Below, piece by piece: positions 8,092 to 16,570 of a stretch of DNA of 64,000 nt. The notes below the pieces were generated by a model. The model did no database searches. It was given only the letters and a program-made list of their open reading frames with translations, and was not told the origin of the DNA. The stretch comes from Microbacterium rhizomatis (lineage in GTDB: Bacteria > Actinomycetota > Actinomycetes > Actinomycetales > Microbacteriaceae): positions 310,001 to 374,000 of the forward strand of contig NZ_VYSA01000001.1 in the NCBI RefSeq assembly GCF_008710745.1. Reading direction: 5' to 3'. How positions within the stretch are numbered: position 1 is the stretch's first letter; every line of letters begins with the position of its first letter. The translations under genes were made by a program, and so were the position numbers.

Positions 8092-9330
8092 GTGAGCGCA
8101 CCGGACGATCAGACCCACCCCGTCGGAACCGATTCGAGCGTGGAGGTTCGGTTCGCCTCAGCGGCAGCCCGCGGCGGCGCCGCGCACGTGGAGACTCCGG
8201 TGGCCTACGACGCCATCCTGCTCGCCGGTTTCGGCGGCCCCGAGGGCCAGGAAGACGTGATCCCCTTCCTGCGCAACGTCACGCGGGGCCGAGGCATCCC
8301 CGACGAACGCCTCGAAGAGGTCGCACACCACTACCGGCACTTCGGCGGGATCAGCCCGATCAACGCCCAGAACCGCGCGCTCAAGTCGGCGCTCGAGGCC
8401 GAGCTCGACCGCCGGGGAATCGAGCTCCCGGTCTATTGGGGCAATCGCAACTGGGCGCCGTACCTCGACGAAGCGGTGACGGATGCCGCGGCATCCGGTC
8501 ACACCACCCTGCTGGCGATCTCGACCAGCGCGTACAGCTCGTTCTCGAGCTGCCGTCAGTACCGCGAGGATTACGCGCGCGTGCTCATCGAGACGGGCCT
8601 CGGCGAAGGGGACAACCCCGTCACGATCGACAAGGTGCGCCAGTTCTTCGACCACCCCGGGTTCGTCGAACCCTTCGCGGCAGGCGTCCGCGCGGCGGTT
8701 CAAGGGTTTCTGAACGAGGGATTACCGCCGCAGGCCGTGCGGGTGCTCTTCTCGACGCACAGCATCCCGATGACGGATGCCGCGCGTTCGGGTCCGCGCG
8801 AGGGCGATGCCGACTTCCGCGACTTCGGCGCCGGAGGCGCGTACGCCGCCCAGCACGAGGCCGTCGCCGCCCACATCATGGCGGGCATCGCGGAAGAGAT
8901 CCCGGCCGCCGCGGCGATCGAATGGAACCTCGTCTTCCAGTCGCGCTCGGGGCCGCCGTCGCAGCCGTGGCTCGAACCTGATGTCTGCGATGTCATCGCC
9001 ACGCTCCCGGAGCACGGAGTCGAAGCTGTGGCGATCGTGCCGCTCGGCTTCGTGAGCGACCACATGGAAGTGCTGTGGGACCTCGATACCGAAGCGATGG
9101 ATGCCGCCGCCGAAGCGGGCCTCCGCGCGGTGCGGACCCCGACCCCCGGAGTCGACCCCGCGTACGTGTCGGGGCTCATCGACCTGGTCGAGGAGCGCCT
9201 GCACGGCACGCCCACGGCCGAGCGTCCGCACGTGACGAGCCTCGGACCGTGGTTCGACGTCTGCCGACCCGGATGCTGCGAGAACGTGCGCGCCGGTTTC
9301 AAACCCGCCGCCGCGGGAATCCTTCCCTGA
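8092..9330 (+). CDS. hemH: Ferrochelatase (likely coproporphyrin III ferrochelatase, CpfC type)
   Basis: A 412-residue protein inserting iron into a porphyrin; actinobacterial members use coproporphyrin III. Family motifs include ILLAGFGGPEGQEDV (from about residue 42), ISTSAYSSFSSCRQYRED and FSTHSIPMTD, which contains the conserved active-site His. Cys154 plus Cys391, Cys395 and Cys396 near the C-terminus match the four-Cys [2Fe-2S] arrangement known in actinobacterial ferrochelatases. An N-terminal tail of about 37 residues precedes the domain. GTG 8092 follows CAGGAT by six bases (possible leaderless promoter), and AGGA could also act as a ribosome-binding site. Divergent from pepN. Confidence 0.93.
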   Translation: MSAPDDQTHPVGTDSSVEVRFASAAARGGAAHVETPVAYDAILLAGFGGPEGQEDVIPFLRNVTRGRGIPDERLEEVAHHYRHFGGISPINAQNRALKSALEAELDRRGIELPVYWGNRNWAPYLDEAVTDAAASGHTTLLAISTSAYSSFSSCRQYREDYARVLIETGLGEGDNPVTIDKVRQFFDHPGFVEPFAAGVRAAVQGFLNEGLPPQAVRVLFSTHSIPMTDAARSGPREGDADFRDFGAGGAYAAQHEAVAAHIMAGIAEEIPAAAAIEWNLVFQSRSGPPSQPWLEPDVCDVIATLPEHGVEAVAIVPLGFVSDHMEVLWDLDTEAMDAAAEAGLRAVRTPTPGVDPAYVSGLIDLVEERLHGTPTAERPHVTSLGPWFDVCRPGCCENVRAGFKPAAAGILP

Positions 9331-9339
9331 CCCGATCCC

Positions 9340-9345
9340 TAGAAT
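9340..9345 (+). promoter_or_regulatory. -10 element of rpiB (leaderless)
   Basis: TAGAAT, seven bases, then ATG 9353. It sits in the 22-base gap after hemH and would give rpiB-nei its own start point. Confidence 0.55.
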
Positions 9346-9352
9346 CGACCCC

Positions 9353-9895
9353 ATGCGCATCCACATCGCGACCGACCACGCGGGCCTCGAGTTCTCCACT
9401 CAGCTGCAGCACCACCTGGCCGAGGCCGGCCACGACATCGTCGACCACGGGCCGCTGGACTACGAGCCGCTCGACGACTACCCCGCGTTCTGCATCCGGG
9501 CCGCCGAGGCGGTCGTCCGTGACCAGGAGGCCGGTGTCGAGGCCCTGGGCGTGGTGTTCGGCGGATCGGGCAATGGCGAGCAGATCTCTGCCAACAAGGT
9601 GCGCGGTGTCCGTGCCGCCCTCGTCTGGAACATCGCCACGGCAGAGCTTGCCCGTGAGCACAACGATGCCAACGTGATCGCGATCGGCGCGCGCCAGCAT
9701 ACGTTCGAAGAGGCGGCGACGTTCATCGACCGCTTCATCGCGACGCCGTTCTCGAACGAGGAGCGCCACGTCCGGCGCATCGCCCAGATCGCCGCGTTCG
9801 AGTCCGACGGCTCGCTCGTGCCCGACCCTCGCGCGGGCGTGCCGGCGCCCACCGGCGGCGAAGACGTCGACGCGTTCGATCCAGAAGCCGGCTGA
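9353..9895 (+). CDS. rpiB: Ribose-5-phosphate isomerase B
   Basis: A 180-residue RpiB/LacAB-family isomerase interconverting ribose 5-phosphate and ribulose 5-phosphate in the pentose phosphate pathway. The N-terminus MRIHIATDHAGLE holds the phosphate-binding Asp-His, and the anion-hole loop is FGGSGNGEQISANKVRGVRA. In FGGSGNGEQ a Ser precedes the GNGE motif where the catalytic Cys lies in some LacAB members; actinobacterial enzymes use an alternative Glu. The stop overlaps the start of the glycosylase gene (TGATG at 9893-9897). Confidence 0.93.
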   Translation: MRIHIATDHAGLEFSTQLQHHLAEAGHDIVDHGPLDYEPLDDYPAFCIRAAEAVVRDQEAGVEALGVVFGGSGNGEQISANKVRGVRAALVWNIATAELAREHNDANVIAIGARQHTFEEAATFIDRFIATPFSNEERHVRRIAQIAAFESDGSLVPDPRAGVPAPTGGEDVDAFDPEAG

Positions 9896-10878
9896 TGCCG
9901 GAGGGGCATTCGGTCCACCGGATCGCCCGGCAGTTCGACCGCAACATCGTCGGGCGCGAGGTGTCGGCGTCGAGTCCGCAGGGCCGATTCGCCGAGGGCG
10001 CCGCGATCCTCAGCGGCCGCACCGCGACCGAGGTGAGGGCTGTCGGCAAGCAGATGTTCCTCGAGTTCGACGATGAGCTCTGGCTGCGGGTGCACCTGGG
10101 CATGTACGGCGCGTGGGACTTCGCCGGTGAGATCGTCGTCGATCCGACCATCGCGTCGGCGAACGGGCGGATGGGGCAGACCAACCAGCGCGGCACCGTG
10201 CTGGATTCGGCGGGGGAGAACTCGCTCACCTCGATCGGAGCCCCACGGCGCGCCCGCGTGCGCGTCCGCATGTCGGAGCAGACCACCGGGCTGCCCGAGC
10301 AGGAACCGGAATGGCCGCCGCCGATCGTCGGCCAGGTGCGGTTGCGACTTCTGACCGACTCGACCTGCGCCGACTTGCGCGGCCCCACGGCATGCGAGCT
10401 GCAGACGCCCGATGAGATGCTGGCGACGGTCGCCAAGCTCGGCCCCGACCCGCTCGTCGACGACGTCGCGGAGGGCGAGGAGCGCTTCACGGCGGCCGTG
10501 CGGCGCAAGCCCACGCCGATCGGTCAGCTCCTGATGGATCAGAGCGTCGTCAGCGGCATCGGCAACGTCTACCGCGCCGAGCTCCTGTTCCGCGCCCGAC
10601 AGAATCCGCATACGCCCGGACGCGATGTGCGCGAAGAGGTCGTGCGCGATCTGTGGCGCGATTGGGTGCGGCTGCTGTCGATCGGTGTCGAGACCGGCCA
10701 GATGATGACGATGGACGACCTGGATCCGGCCGCCTATCGGGCCGCGATGGCGAGCCGAGACGATCGCCATTGGGTGTATCACCGCGCCGGACTTCCGTGT
10801 CGCGTCTGCGGCACCGAGATCGTGGTGGAAGAGATGGCGACCCGCAAGCTCTATTGGTGCCCCTCCTGCCAGGCGTGA
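9895..10878 (+). CDS. Fpg/Nei family DNA glycosylase
   Basis: A 327-residue base-excision repair glycosylase/AP lyase for oxidised bases. The mature N-terminus begins Pro-Glu (MPEGHSVHR), the catalytic nucleophile pair of this family. The helix-two-turn-helix includes LLMDQSVVSGIGNVYRAE, and a C-terminal zinc finger has four cysteines (CRVCG, then CPSC at the very end). A roughly 40-residue low-complexity insertion around residues 85-140 separates strands of the N-terminal beta sandwich. MPEGH and the zinc finger suggest the actinobacterial Nei2-like branch rather than MutM. It overlaps rpiB by one base. Confidence 0.9.
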   Translation: MPEGHSVHRIARQFDRNIVGREVSASSPQGRFAEGAAILSGRTATEVRAVGKQMFLEFDDELWLRVHLGMYGAWDFAGEIVVDPTIASANGRMGQTNQRGTVLDSAGENSLTSIGAPRRARVRVRMSEQTTGLPEQEPEWPPPIVGQVRLRLLTDSTCADLRGPTACELQTPDEMLATVAKLGPDPLVDDVAEGEERFTAAVRRKPTPIGQLLMDQSVVSGIGNVYRAELLFRARQNPHTPGRDVREEVVRDLWRDWVRLLSIGVETGQMMTMDDLDPAAYRAAMASRDDRHWVYHRAGLPCRVCGTEIVVEEMATRKLYWCPSCQA

Positions 10879-11018
10879 CCCGGTTCACCTCAGTGCGAAC
10901 GCGTCCGGCACACTCGCTGGCGTTCCGTCCTCGACAAGCGGGAGTGATTCCTCCCATCGGGGTCGGGGAGCGAGCTTGCGAGCGTATCGAGACCGCACCC
11001 GCGATCTAGGCTGAGGGG
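10879..11018. other. Intergenic spacer with REP-like features
   Basis: A 140-base gap with no gene. It holds a short inverted repeat GGGAG/CTCCC (10940-10955) and the string GCGAGCTTGCGAGCGTATCG (10970-10989). This resembles extragenic repeats of Microbacteriaceae as I remember them, but only one copy is in this window. The final bases contain the promoter of the next gene. Confidence 0.35.
11007..11012 (+). promoter_or_regulatory. -10 element of the PaiB-like gene (leaderless)
   Basis: TAGGCT, six bases (GAGGGG), then ATG 11019. Confidence 0.55.
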
Positions 11019-11672
11019 ATGCGCCAGAACCCCTCGTTCGCGATGACGGACGTCGCCGAACTGCGCCGCCTGATCGATCGAAATCCGTGGATGACGCTGG
11101 TCAGTCACACCTCCGACGGACTGGTGGCCTCGCACTACGCGGTGCTCCTGGACGACGGCCGCGACGATCTCACGGTCGTCGGTCACGTCGGCAAGCCCGA
11201 CGATCTGATCCACGGACTGGGTGAACGCGAACTGATGCTCGTGGTCCAGGGGCCGCACGGCTACATCTCGCCGGGGTGGTACGGCGACGCGCCGAGTGTG
11301 CCGACGTGGAATTTCGTGTCGGCGCACCTCACCGGCATCCCCGAGGTCCTCACCCCCGAAGAGAACCTGCGGGTGCTCGACAGGCTCGTGGCCCGCTTCG
11401 AGGGCGCCATGCCCGAGCCGCGCATGATGTGGGAGCGCCCGAACGATGCCCCCTTCATCGAGCGACTCGAGCGGGGTACCGTCGGGTTCCGGCTCACGCC
11501 GACCAAGGTGGTCGCGAAGCGCAAGCTCAGTCAGAACAAGACCCCGGACGTCGTCGAGACGGTGATGGCCGAGCTCTCCGGGTCGGGCCCGTATGCCAAC
11601 GCCGACCTGGCCGCCGAGATGCGGCGCGCGCACGAGGCGATGGCAGCGCGTCGACAGGAGCCGGGCATATGA
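11019..11672 (+). CDS. PaiB-like FMN-binding protein
   Basis: A 217-residue member of the PaiB / FMN-binding split-barrel family (annotated as negative transcriptional regulator after Bacillus PaiB, though DNA binding is doubtful for many members). Typical segments are LRRLIDRNPWMTLVSH at the start, HVGKPDD, ISPGWYG, VPTWNF and the C-terminal KRKLSQNK. Promoter and start (ATG 11019) fit a leaderless message. The stop overlaps the start of the amidohydrolase (ATGA at 11669-11672), so the two are an operon; why they are coupled is unknown. Confidence 0.88.
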   Translation: MRQNPSFAMTDVAELRRLIDRNPWMTLVSHTSDGLVASHYAVLLDDGRDDLTVVGHVGKPDDLIHGLGERELMLVVQGPHGYISPGWYGDAPSVPTWNFVSAHLTGIPEVLTPEENLRVLDRLVARFEGAMPEPRMMWERPNDAPFIERLERGTVGFRLTPTKVVAKRKLSQNKTPDVVETVMAELSGSGPYANADLAAEMRRAHEAMAARRQEPGI

Positions 11673-13165
11673 CCGCGGTCGGTCAGACCGTCTCGACGAT
11701 CACGGATGCCCGCATTCCGGCAGGGGTCACTTCCGTGCTCTCCGAGCAGCCGGTCGACGTCTTCCTCGAGGGGGGAGTGGTCGCCGACATCGCGCCGTCC
11801 GGAAACCTCCGACCTCGCGGTGAGATCCTGCACGCGGACGGCGCGTGGCTGATCCCCGGCCTCTGGGACCACCACGTGCACGTCGTCCAATGGGCACTCG
11901 TGGCGCAGCGCGAGCCGCTGGGGCATGCCACGTCCGCCGCGCACGCCGCGGCCATCATGGGCGCGGCCCCCGTGCTGGCGGGGGATCGCCGGATCGGCAC
12001 TGGTTTCCGTGACGCGTTCTGGAGCGACGTACCGACCCTCCCCGTGCTCGACGCGGCGACCGGTGAGACCCCGACCTACCTGATCAACGCCGACGTCCAC
12101 AGCGTGTGGCTCAACTCCGCGGCGCTCCGGCGCGAGGGGTTCGAGTCCGACGGATCCGGGCTGTTGCGCGAGGGCCCGGCTTTCGAGATCTCGCGGCGCC
12201 TGAACGAGGTCGAGCCGGCGGTGGGCGACGCCCTCGTGACGCGTATGGCTCGGGATGCCGCGTCCCGCGGCATCGTCGGTCTGGTCGACCTCGATATGGC
12301 GTGGAACGAGGCCGCGTGGGTGCGACGTCTCGAGGGCGGCTTCGATTCCCTTCGGGTGGAGTTCGGGATCTACCCCGACGCGCTCGACCGGGCCATCGCC
12401 GAAGGACTGCGGACGGGCGATCCGGCGCGGGGCGCGGCATCCGATCTCGCCCGCGTCGGGCCGTTCAAGATCATCACGGACGGCTCGCTCGGCACGCGAA
12501 CGGCGGCATGCTCGCACGCCTATCCGGGCGATCCGCACAACCACGGACTGCTGAACGTGCAGCCCGCGGAACTCGTCGACCTCATGACGCGCGCGACGGG
12601 GGCCGGCCTCGCATGCGCCGTGCACGCGATCGGCGATGTCGCGAACTCGTACGCGCTCGACGCGTTCGCCACGACCGGCGCGTGGGGCACGATCGAGCAC
12701 GCGCAACTCGTCGCGCACGCCGACATCCCGCGCTTCGCACGGCTCGGCGTCGGTGCGAGCGTGCAGCCCGAACACGCGATCGACGACCGCGACCTGACCG
12801 ACACAATCTGGGCCGAGCAGACCGCCATGGCGTACCCGCTCCGGGCTCTCGCGGACAGCGGAGCGAACGTCCTGTTCGGGTCGGATGCTCCGGTGTCGCC
12901 GTTGGATCCGTGGGCGGCGATCGCGGCGGCCGTCTTCCGCACCCGTGAGGGGCGTGAGGCGTGGCGGATCGAGCAGGGAGTGGATGCGGCGACCGCTCTC
13001 GATGCATCCACCCATGGCGGATCGGCCGCCGGCGCGCGGATAGAGCCCGGAGCGATCGCCGACCTGGCGCTGTGCGAGCGGAATCCGCTCGCCGCGGACG
13101 ACGCGCAGATGCGTGCCATGACCGTGAGCGCGACCCTCCTGGGTGGCAGGCTCACTCACTGCTGA
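11669..13165 (+). CDS. Amidohydrolase family protein (YtcJ/Amidohydrolase_3 type)
   Basis: A 498-residue metal-dependent amidohydrolase. After an N-terminal beta sandwich comes the metal-binding WDHHVHVVQ (His-x-His at about residues 68-70), later VHAIGD and IEHAQLV with further His ligands, and the catalytic Asp in FGSDAPVSPLDPW. The C-terminal EPGAIADLAL returns to the beta sandwich as usual. Related enzymes hydrolyse N-acyl or formamide bonds; the substrate is unknown. A shared hairpin terminator follows between this gene and convergent dps. Confidence 0.88.
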   Translation: MTAVGQTVSTITDARIPAGVTSVLSEQPVDVFLEGGVVADIAPSGNLRPRGEILHADGAWLIPGLWDHHVHVVQWALVAQREPLGHATSAAHAAAIMGAAPVLAGDRRIGTGFRDAFWSDVPTLPVLDAATGETPTYLINADVHSVWLNSAALRREGFESDGSGLLREGPAFEISRRLNEVEPAVGDALVTRMARDAASRGIVGLVDLDMAWNEAAWVRRLEGGFDSLRVEFGIYPDALDRAIAEGLRTGDPARGAASDLARVGPFKIITDGSLGTRTAACSHAYPGDPHNHGLLNVQPAELVDLMTRATGAGLACAVHAIGDVANSYALDAFATTGAWGTIEHAQLVAHADIPRFARLGVGASVQPEHAIDDRDLTDTIWAEQTAMAYPLRALADSGANVLFGSDAPVSPLDPWAAIAAAVFRTREGREAWRIEQGVDAATALDASTHGGSAAGARIEPGAIADLALCERNPLAADDAQMRAMTVSATLLGGRLTHC

Positions 13166-13170
13166 GACGA

Positions 13171-13203
13171 CGAAGGCCCCCGGGTCATCCCCGGGGGCCT
13201 TCG
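13171..13203. terminator. Bidirectional hairpin terminator
   Basis: A perfect 14-bp stem (CGAAGGCCCCCGGG and its complement) with a five-base loop, midway between the convergent amidohydrolase and dps stop codons. No long T-run on either side, as is common in high-GC actinobacteria. Confidence 0.8.
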
Positions 13204-13213
13204 TGCGGTCCTT

Positions 13214-13711
13214 CTATTCGGCGACGTGGGCGAAGAGGAACCAGCGGTCCTTCTCGAGGCCGCGCATGATCTCGATCGCGATGTCCTGGCTCGACAGGTC
13301 GAACTCGTCGAGGCCGTCGATCGCGGCTTTCACGTCGGCGAGCACCTTGTCGATGTCGGCGATCACGTCGCGGACGATCTCGCCCGACTTCGTGAAGCCC
13401 GCCGGCACGGCCGTGGGCGCGACCTTCTCGGCCACAGCGGCCAGTCGTGCGTCGATCGGGAGACCGAGTGCGACGATGCGCTCCGCGGCGAGGTCGGCCC
13501 AGTCGCCGGCGTGTGCGACGACCGTGTCGAGCAGCTCGTGCACGCCGATGAAGTTCGCGCCGCGGACGTGCCAGTGCGCCTGCTTGCCGTTGATCGTGAG
13601 GGCCTGAAGGCCGAGGACGACCGGGGCGAGGAACTGCGCGGTGGCCGTCACGGCGTCCGAGTTGCTGGCGGTCTGCGAAATGGTCTGTGAGACATTCTCG
13701 GTGTCTGTCAT
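13214..13711 (-). CDS. dps: Dps family DNA-binding / iron-storage protein
   Basis: A 165-residue Dps/bacterioferritin-fold protein that forms 12-mers, oxidises Fe(II) with peroxide and may bind DNA. The ferroxidase ligands are recognisable in KQAHWHVRG, GVHELLDTV and DWADLAAERI. ATG 13711 is chosen over an upstream in-frame start because it has a strong ribosome-binding site (GGAGG). A TAGCGT -10-like element at about 13752-13757 implies a short leader. Divergent from the acyltransferase gene. Stress control (OxyR, sigma factor) is likely by family precedent but no site is evident. Confidence 0.93.
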   Translation of the reverse strand: MTDTENVSQTISQTASNSDAVTATAQFLAPVVLGLQALTINGKQAHWHVRGANFIGVHELLDTVVAHAGDWADLAAERIVALGLPIDARLAAVAEKVAPTAVPAGFTKSGEIVRDVIADIDKVLADVKAAIDGLDEFDLSSQDIAIEIMRGLEKDRWFLFAHVAE

Positions 13712-13846
13712 GATGTGCCTCCGTGGCTCGTCTCTTATGGCGATGGACATAACGCTACTCACGCCGTGACATTCCGCAAGCAAGCTGAGGCTGGGCTTAT
13801 CTACGCGGAATCATGCGGAAATGTCAGGGATGCGGCAACCACCGAC

Positions 13847-13852
13847 TAGCGT
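13847..13852 (+). promoter_or_regulatory. -10 element of the acyltransferase gene (leaderless)
   Basis: TAGCGT, six bases, then GTG 13859. AGGGG abuts the start codon and is too close to act as a ribosome-binding site, which favours a leaderless message. Confidence 0.55.
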
Positions 13853-13858
13853 CGAGGG

Positions 13859-16003
13859 GTGCCATCCGCAGACCACGAGCTCGGCCCCCAGAACCTCGGC
13901 AGCCCGTCGGCGACCGTCCGTCGCGAGCCCTCCGACCGCTCGCCCGAGCACGCCGAACCGTCGCGGTTCGTGCCGCACGTGCAGGGCCTGCGTGCGATCG
14001 CCGTCCTGTTGGTCGTGCTCTACCACTTCTGGCCGGGCCGGCTCTCCGGTGGATATGTCGGAGTCGACGTCTTCTTCGTCATCTCGGGCTACCTCATCAC
14101 CGGCCATCTCATGCGGGAGCTCACAGCGACCGGCTCGGTGCGCCTGGCGCAGTTCTGGGCACGTCGTGCGCGGCGCCTGCTGCCGGCATCCCTCCTCGTC
14201 CTGATGTTCTGCGCGATCGTGGCGGGCTCGGCGTATCTGATGCCGACCTCGGCGCTCCCGAACGAGGTGCGCGAGATCATCGCGTCCACGTTCTACGTCG
14301 AGAACTGGTATCTCGCTTTCAACTCGGCCGACTACCTGAACCACGCGGGAAACCCCACGACGGTGCAGCACTACTGGTCGCTCTCGCTGGAAGAGCAGTT
14401 CTACGTGCTGTGGCCGCTCATCATGCTGCTGGCGGCATGGGTCGCCGTGAAGTGGTTCAAGGGCCGTCGGCGCACCGCCGTGATCGTCGGGCTCGGTGCC
14501 GTCAGCGTGGCGTCCTTCATCTTCTGCGTCGCGTTCACGATCACGAATCCCGCGCCCGCATATTTCGTGACGTTCGGGCGGATGTGGGAGTTCGGGATCG
14601 GGGCGATGATCGCGCTGGTACCGGCTCTGCGCGTGCGCAACCCGGTCGCGAGCTTCGTGCTCGGATGGGCCGGCATCGTCGCCCTGCTGTACACGGCATT
14701 CACGTTCGACGCGCAGACGCCGTTCCCGGGCTACGCCGCCGCTCTCCCCGCTCTGGGGGCGGCCGCGGTGATCGCGGCGTCCAACACCGAGCGCTGGTGG
14801 TACCCCACCCGGATCCTCTCGATCCGTCCGGCGCAGTTCACGGGCAACATCTCGTACTCGCTGTACCTGTGGCACTGGCCGCTCATCATCATCGCGCCCT
14901 CCGTACCGTTCTGGGGGCTCACGATCTACCATCGGGTGGCGCTGCTCGCGATCTGCTTCATCCTGGCGTGGCTCACCAAGCGGTTCGTTGAAGATCCCGC
15001 GCGCTCGTGGAAGGTGCTCACCTCGCGACGCGCCCGGGTGACACTCTGGTCGTCGCTCGCCGCCATGGTCTTGGTGGCCGGGACCGCCGGCGCCGCGTGG
15101 GCGATCAACGCGCCCGCCTACCGCGAGGGCGTACAGGCGATCGAGCAGCTTCGGGCCGATCCTCCCGCGTGTTTCGGGGGAGCGGTCGTTCTGGACCCGT
15201 CGTGCGCCGGTACCGATTTCGGCACCACCGTCCTTCCGGCACCCGGCTTCGCGGGCGCGGATCGCCCGACCGACGAGCAGTGCTTCGTGCAGCTCAACGA
15301 TTCGAGGCCGGTATCGTGCGAGTTCGGATCGAGCGATCCGAACGCACCGCGCATCGCACTCGTCGGCGACAGTCACGCCTATCAGCTGCTTTCGACGTTC
15401 CAGCGCATGGCCGACGCGAACGGGTGGCACCTGACGACGTATTTCAAGGGCGCGTGCCCGTGGAACACGACGCCCCTGTCGACCGCAGGCGCGTTCGGGG
15501 ATGCGTGCACCGATTGGCGCAACGGCGTGACGGCCGCGATGAAGGATGCTCCGCTCGACGCTGTGTTCACTGCGGCGATCTCGAGCACGCCGTACTCGAG
15601 TGCGGGCTACGACTCTTCTCACGCGGCAGCGGTCGCCGGTTACCGTGATGCGTGGAACGAGGTTCTCGATCGCGGCATCCCCGTGATCACCGTCGTCGAC
15701 AATCCCGCGTGGGAGACCGATCCGAACAAGTGCCTCCGCACTCGCGACGCCGCCGACTGCACAGGAGCCCGGACCGATCTTCTGACGGAGGACGACCCGC
15801 TGCGGGATGCCGCGACCGGCGTCGACGGCGTGACCCTGCTCGACTTCACCGACGTGTTCTGCGACGACACGACGTGCTTCCCCGTCGTCGGCGGTGCCAA
15901 CCTCTACCGCGACCAGGACCACTTGACCGTGTCGTTCGTGGACACGCTCGCGCCCCAGTACACCGCGGCGATCAAGGCCGCCCTCGCCGCCCAGAAACCC
16001 TGA
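13859..16003 (+). CDS. Acyltransferase-3 / SGNH-hydrolase fusion (OafA-like O-acyltransferase)
   Basis: A 714-residue membrane O-acyltransferase. The N-terminal 400 residues are an acyltransferase-3 domain with about ten membrane spans: VPHVQGLRAIAVLLVVLYHF with the catalytic His, GGYVGVDVFFVISGYLI, RRARRLLPA and WSLSLEEQFYVLWP. After a span near residue 400 comes an extracellular SGNH domain with IALVGDSHAY (Ser nucleophile) and DQDHLTV (Asp-x-x-His) near the end. Such fusions transfer acetyl groups to cell-wall polymers or surface polysaccharides; the acceptor is unknown. The gamma-carbonic-anhydrase gene follows 24 bases downstream on the same strand. Confidence 0.92.
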   Translation: MPSADHELGPQNLGSPSATVRREPSDRSPEHAEPSRFVPHVQGLRAIAVLLVVLYHFWPGRLSGGYVGVDVFFVISGYLITGHLMRELTATGSVRLAQFWARRARRLLPASLLVLMFCAIVAGSAYLMPTSALPNEVREIIASTFYVENWYLAFNSADYLNHAGNPTTVQHYWSLSLEEQFYVLWPLIMLLAAWVAVKWFKGRRRTAVIVGLGAVSVASFIFCVAFTITNPAPAYFVTFGRMWEFGIGAMIALVPALRVRNPVASFVLGWAGIVALLYTAFTFDAQTPFPGYAAALPALGAAAVIAASNTERWWYPTRILSIRPAQFTGNISYSLYLWHWPLIIIAPSVPFWGLTIYHRVALLAICFILAWLTKRFVEDPARSWKVLTSRRARVTLWSSLAAMVLVAGTAGAAWAINAPAYREGVQAIEQLRADPPACFGGAVVLDPSCAGTDFGTTVLPAPGFAGADRPTDEQCFVQLNDSRPVSCEFGSSDPNAPRIALVGDSHAYQLLSTFQRMADANGWHLTTYFKGACPWNTTPLSTAGAFGDACTDWRNGVTAAMKDAPLDAVFTAAISSTPYSSAGYDSSHAAAVAGYRDAWNEVLDRGIPVITVVDNPAWETDPNKCLRTRDAADCTGARTDLLTEDDPLRDAATGVDGVTLLDFTDVFCDDTTCFPVVGGANLYRDQDHLTVSFVDTLAPQYTAAIKAALAAQKP

Positions 16004-16027
16004 CCACCCTATGAAGAGGATCCCGTC

Positions 16028-16570
16028 ATGACGATCGACCCCGACTCTTCCGTCCTTTCCGTCACCGGGCTCGAGCCCGTGGTGCACCCCACCGCCTTCA
16101 TCGCGGCGGGTGCCCGCGTGATCGGGGATGTCCGGCTCGCGGAGGGTGCGAGCGTCTGGTACAACGCGGTCCTCCGCGCCGACAGCGCGTCGATCGCGAT
16201 CGGCGCGGGCAGCAACATCCAGGACAATGTCTCGGTACACGTCGACGCAGGGCAGCCCGTCGTCATCGGCGAGAACGTGTCGGTCGGGCACAACGCCGTC
16301 GTGCACGCCTGCACCATCGGCGACGGCTCTCTGATCGGGATGGGCAGCGTCGTGTTGTCGGGTGCTGTCATCGGCGAGGGGAGTCTTGTCGCCGGGGGAG
16401 CGGTCGTGTTGGAGGGCACGATCGTGCCGCCCGGGTCACTCGTGGCCGGCGTCCCCGCGAAGGTGCGGCGCGAACTCAGCGATGACGAGAAGCAGCGACT
16501 GCTGCGCAATGCGCAGATCTATCGGACGCACACGGCGAATCACCGCGATGCGGTGGCCGCGCAAGGCTAA
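16028..16570 (+). CDS. Gamma carbonic anhydrase family protein (left-handed beta-helix)
   Basis: A 180-residue trimeric left-handed beta-helix protein built of hexapeptide repeats (for example VIGENVSVGHNAVVHA). The three zinc-ligand His are present in SVHVDA and SVGHNAVVHAC. Similar proteins (YrdA, PaaY, CaiE) are carbonic anhydrases or thioesterases, so the exact activity is unsure. ATG 16028 has GAGGA eight bases upstream. It probably shares a transcript with the acyltransferase. Its stop overlaps the stop of the convergent hydrolase by three bases. Confidence 0.9.
   Translation: MTIDPDSSVLSVTGLEPVVHPTAFIAAGARVIGDVRLAEGASVWYNAVLRADSASIAIGAGSNIQDNVSVHVDAGQPVVIGENVSVGHNAVVHACTIGDGSLIGMGSVVLSGAVIGEGSLVAGGAVVLEGTIVPPGSLVAGVPAKVRRELSDDEKQRLLRNAQIYRTHTANHRDAVAAQG

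Noticed and set aside
13811..16306. 831-codon minus-strand frame opposite the acyltransferase
   Set aside because: Shadow frame; it spans two clearly coding plus-strand genes.
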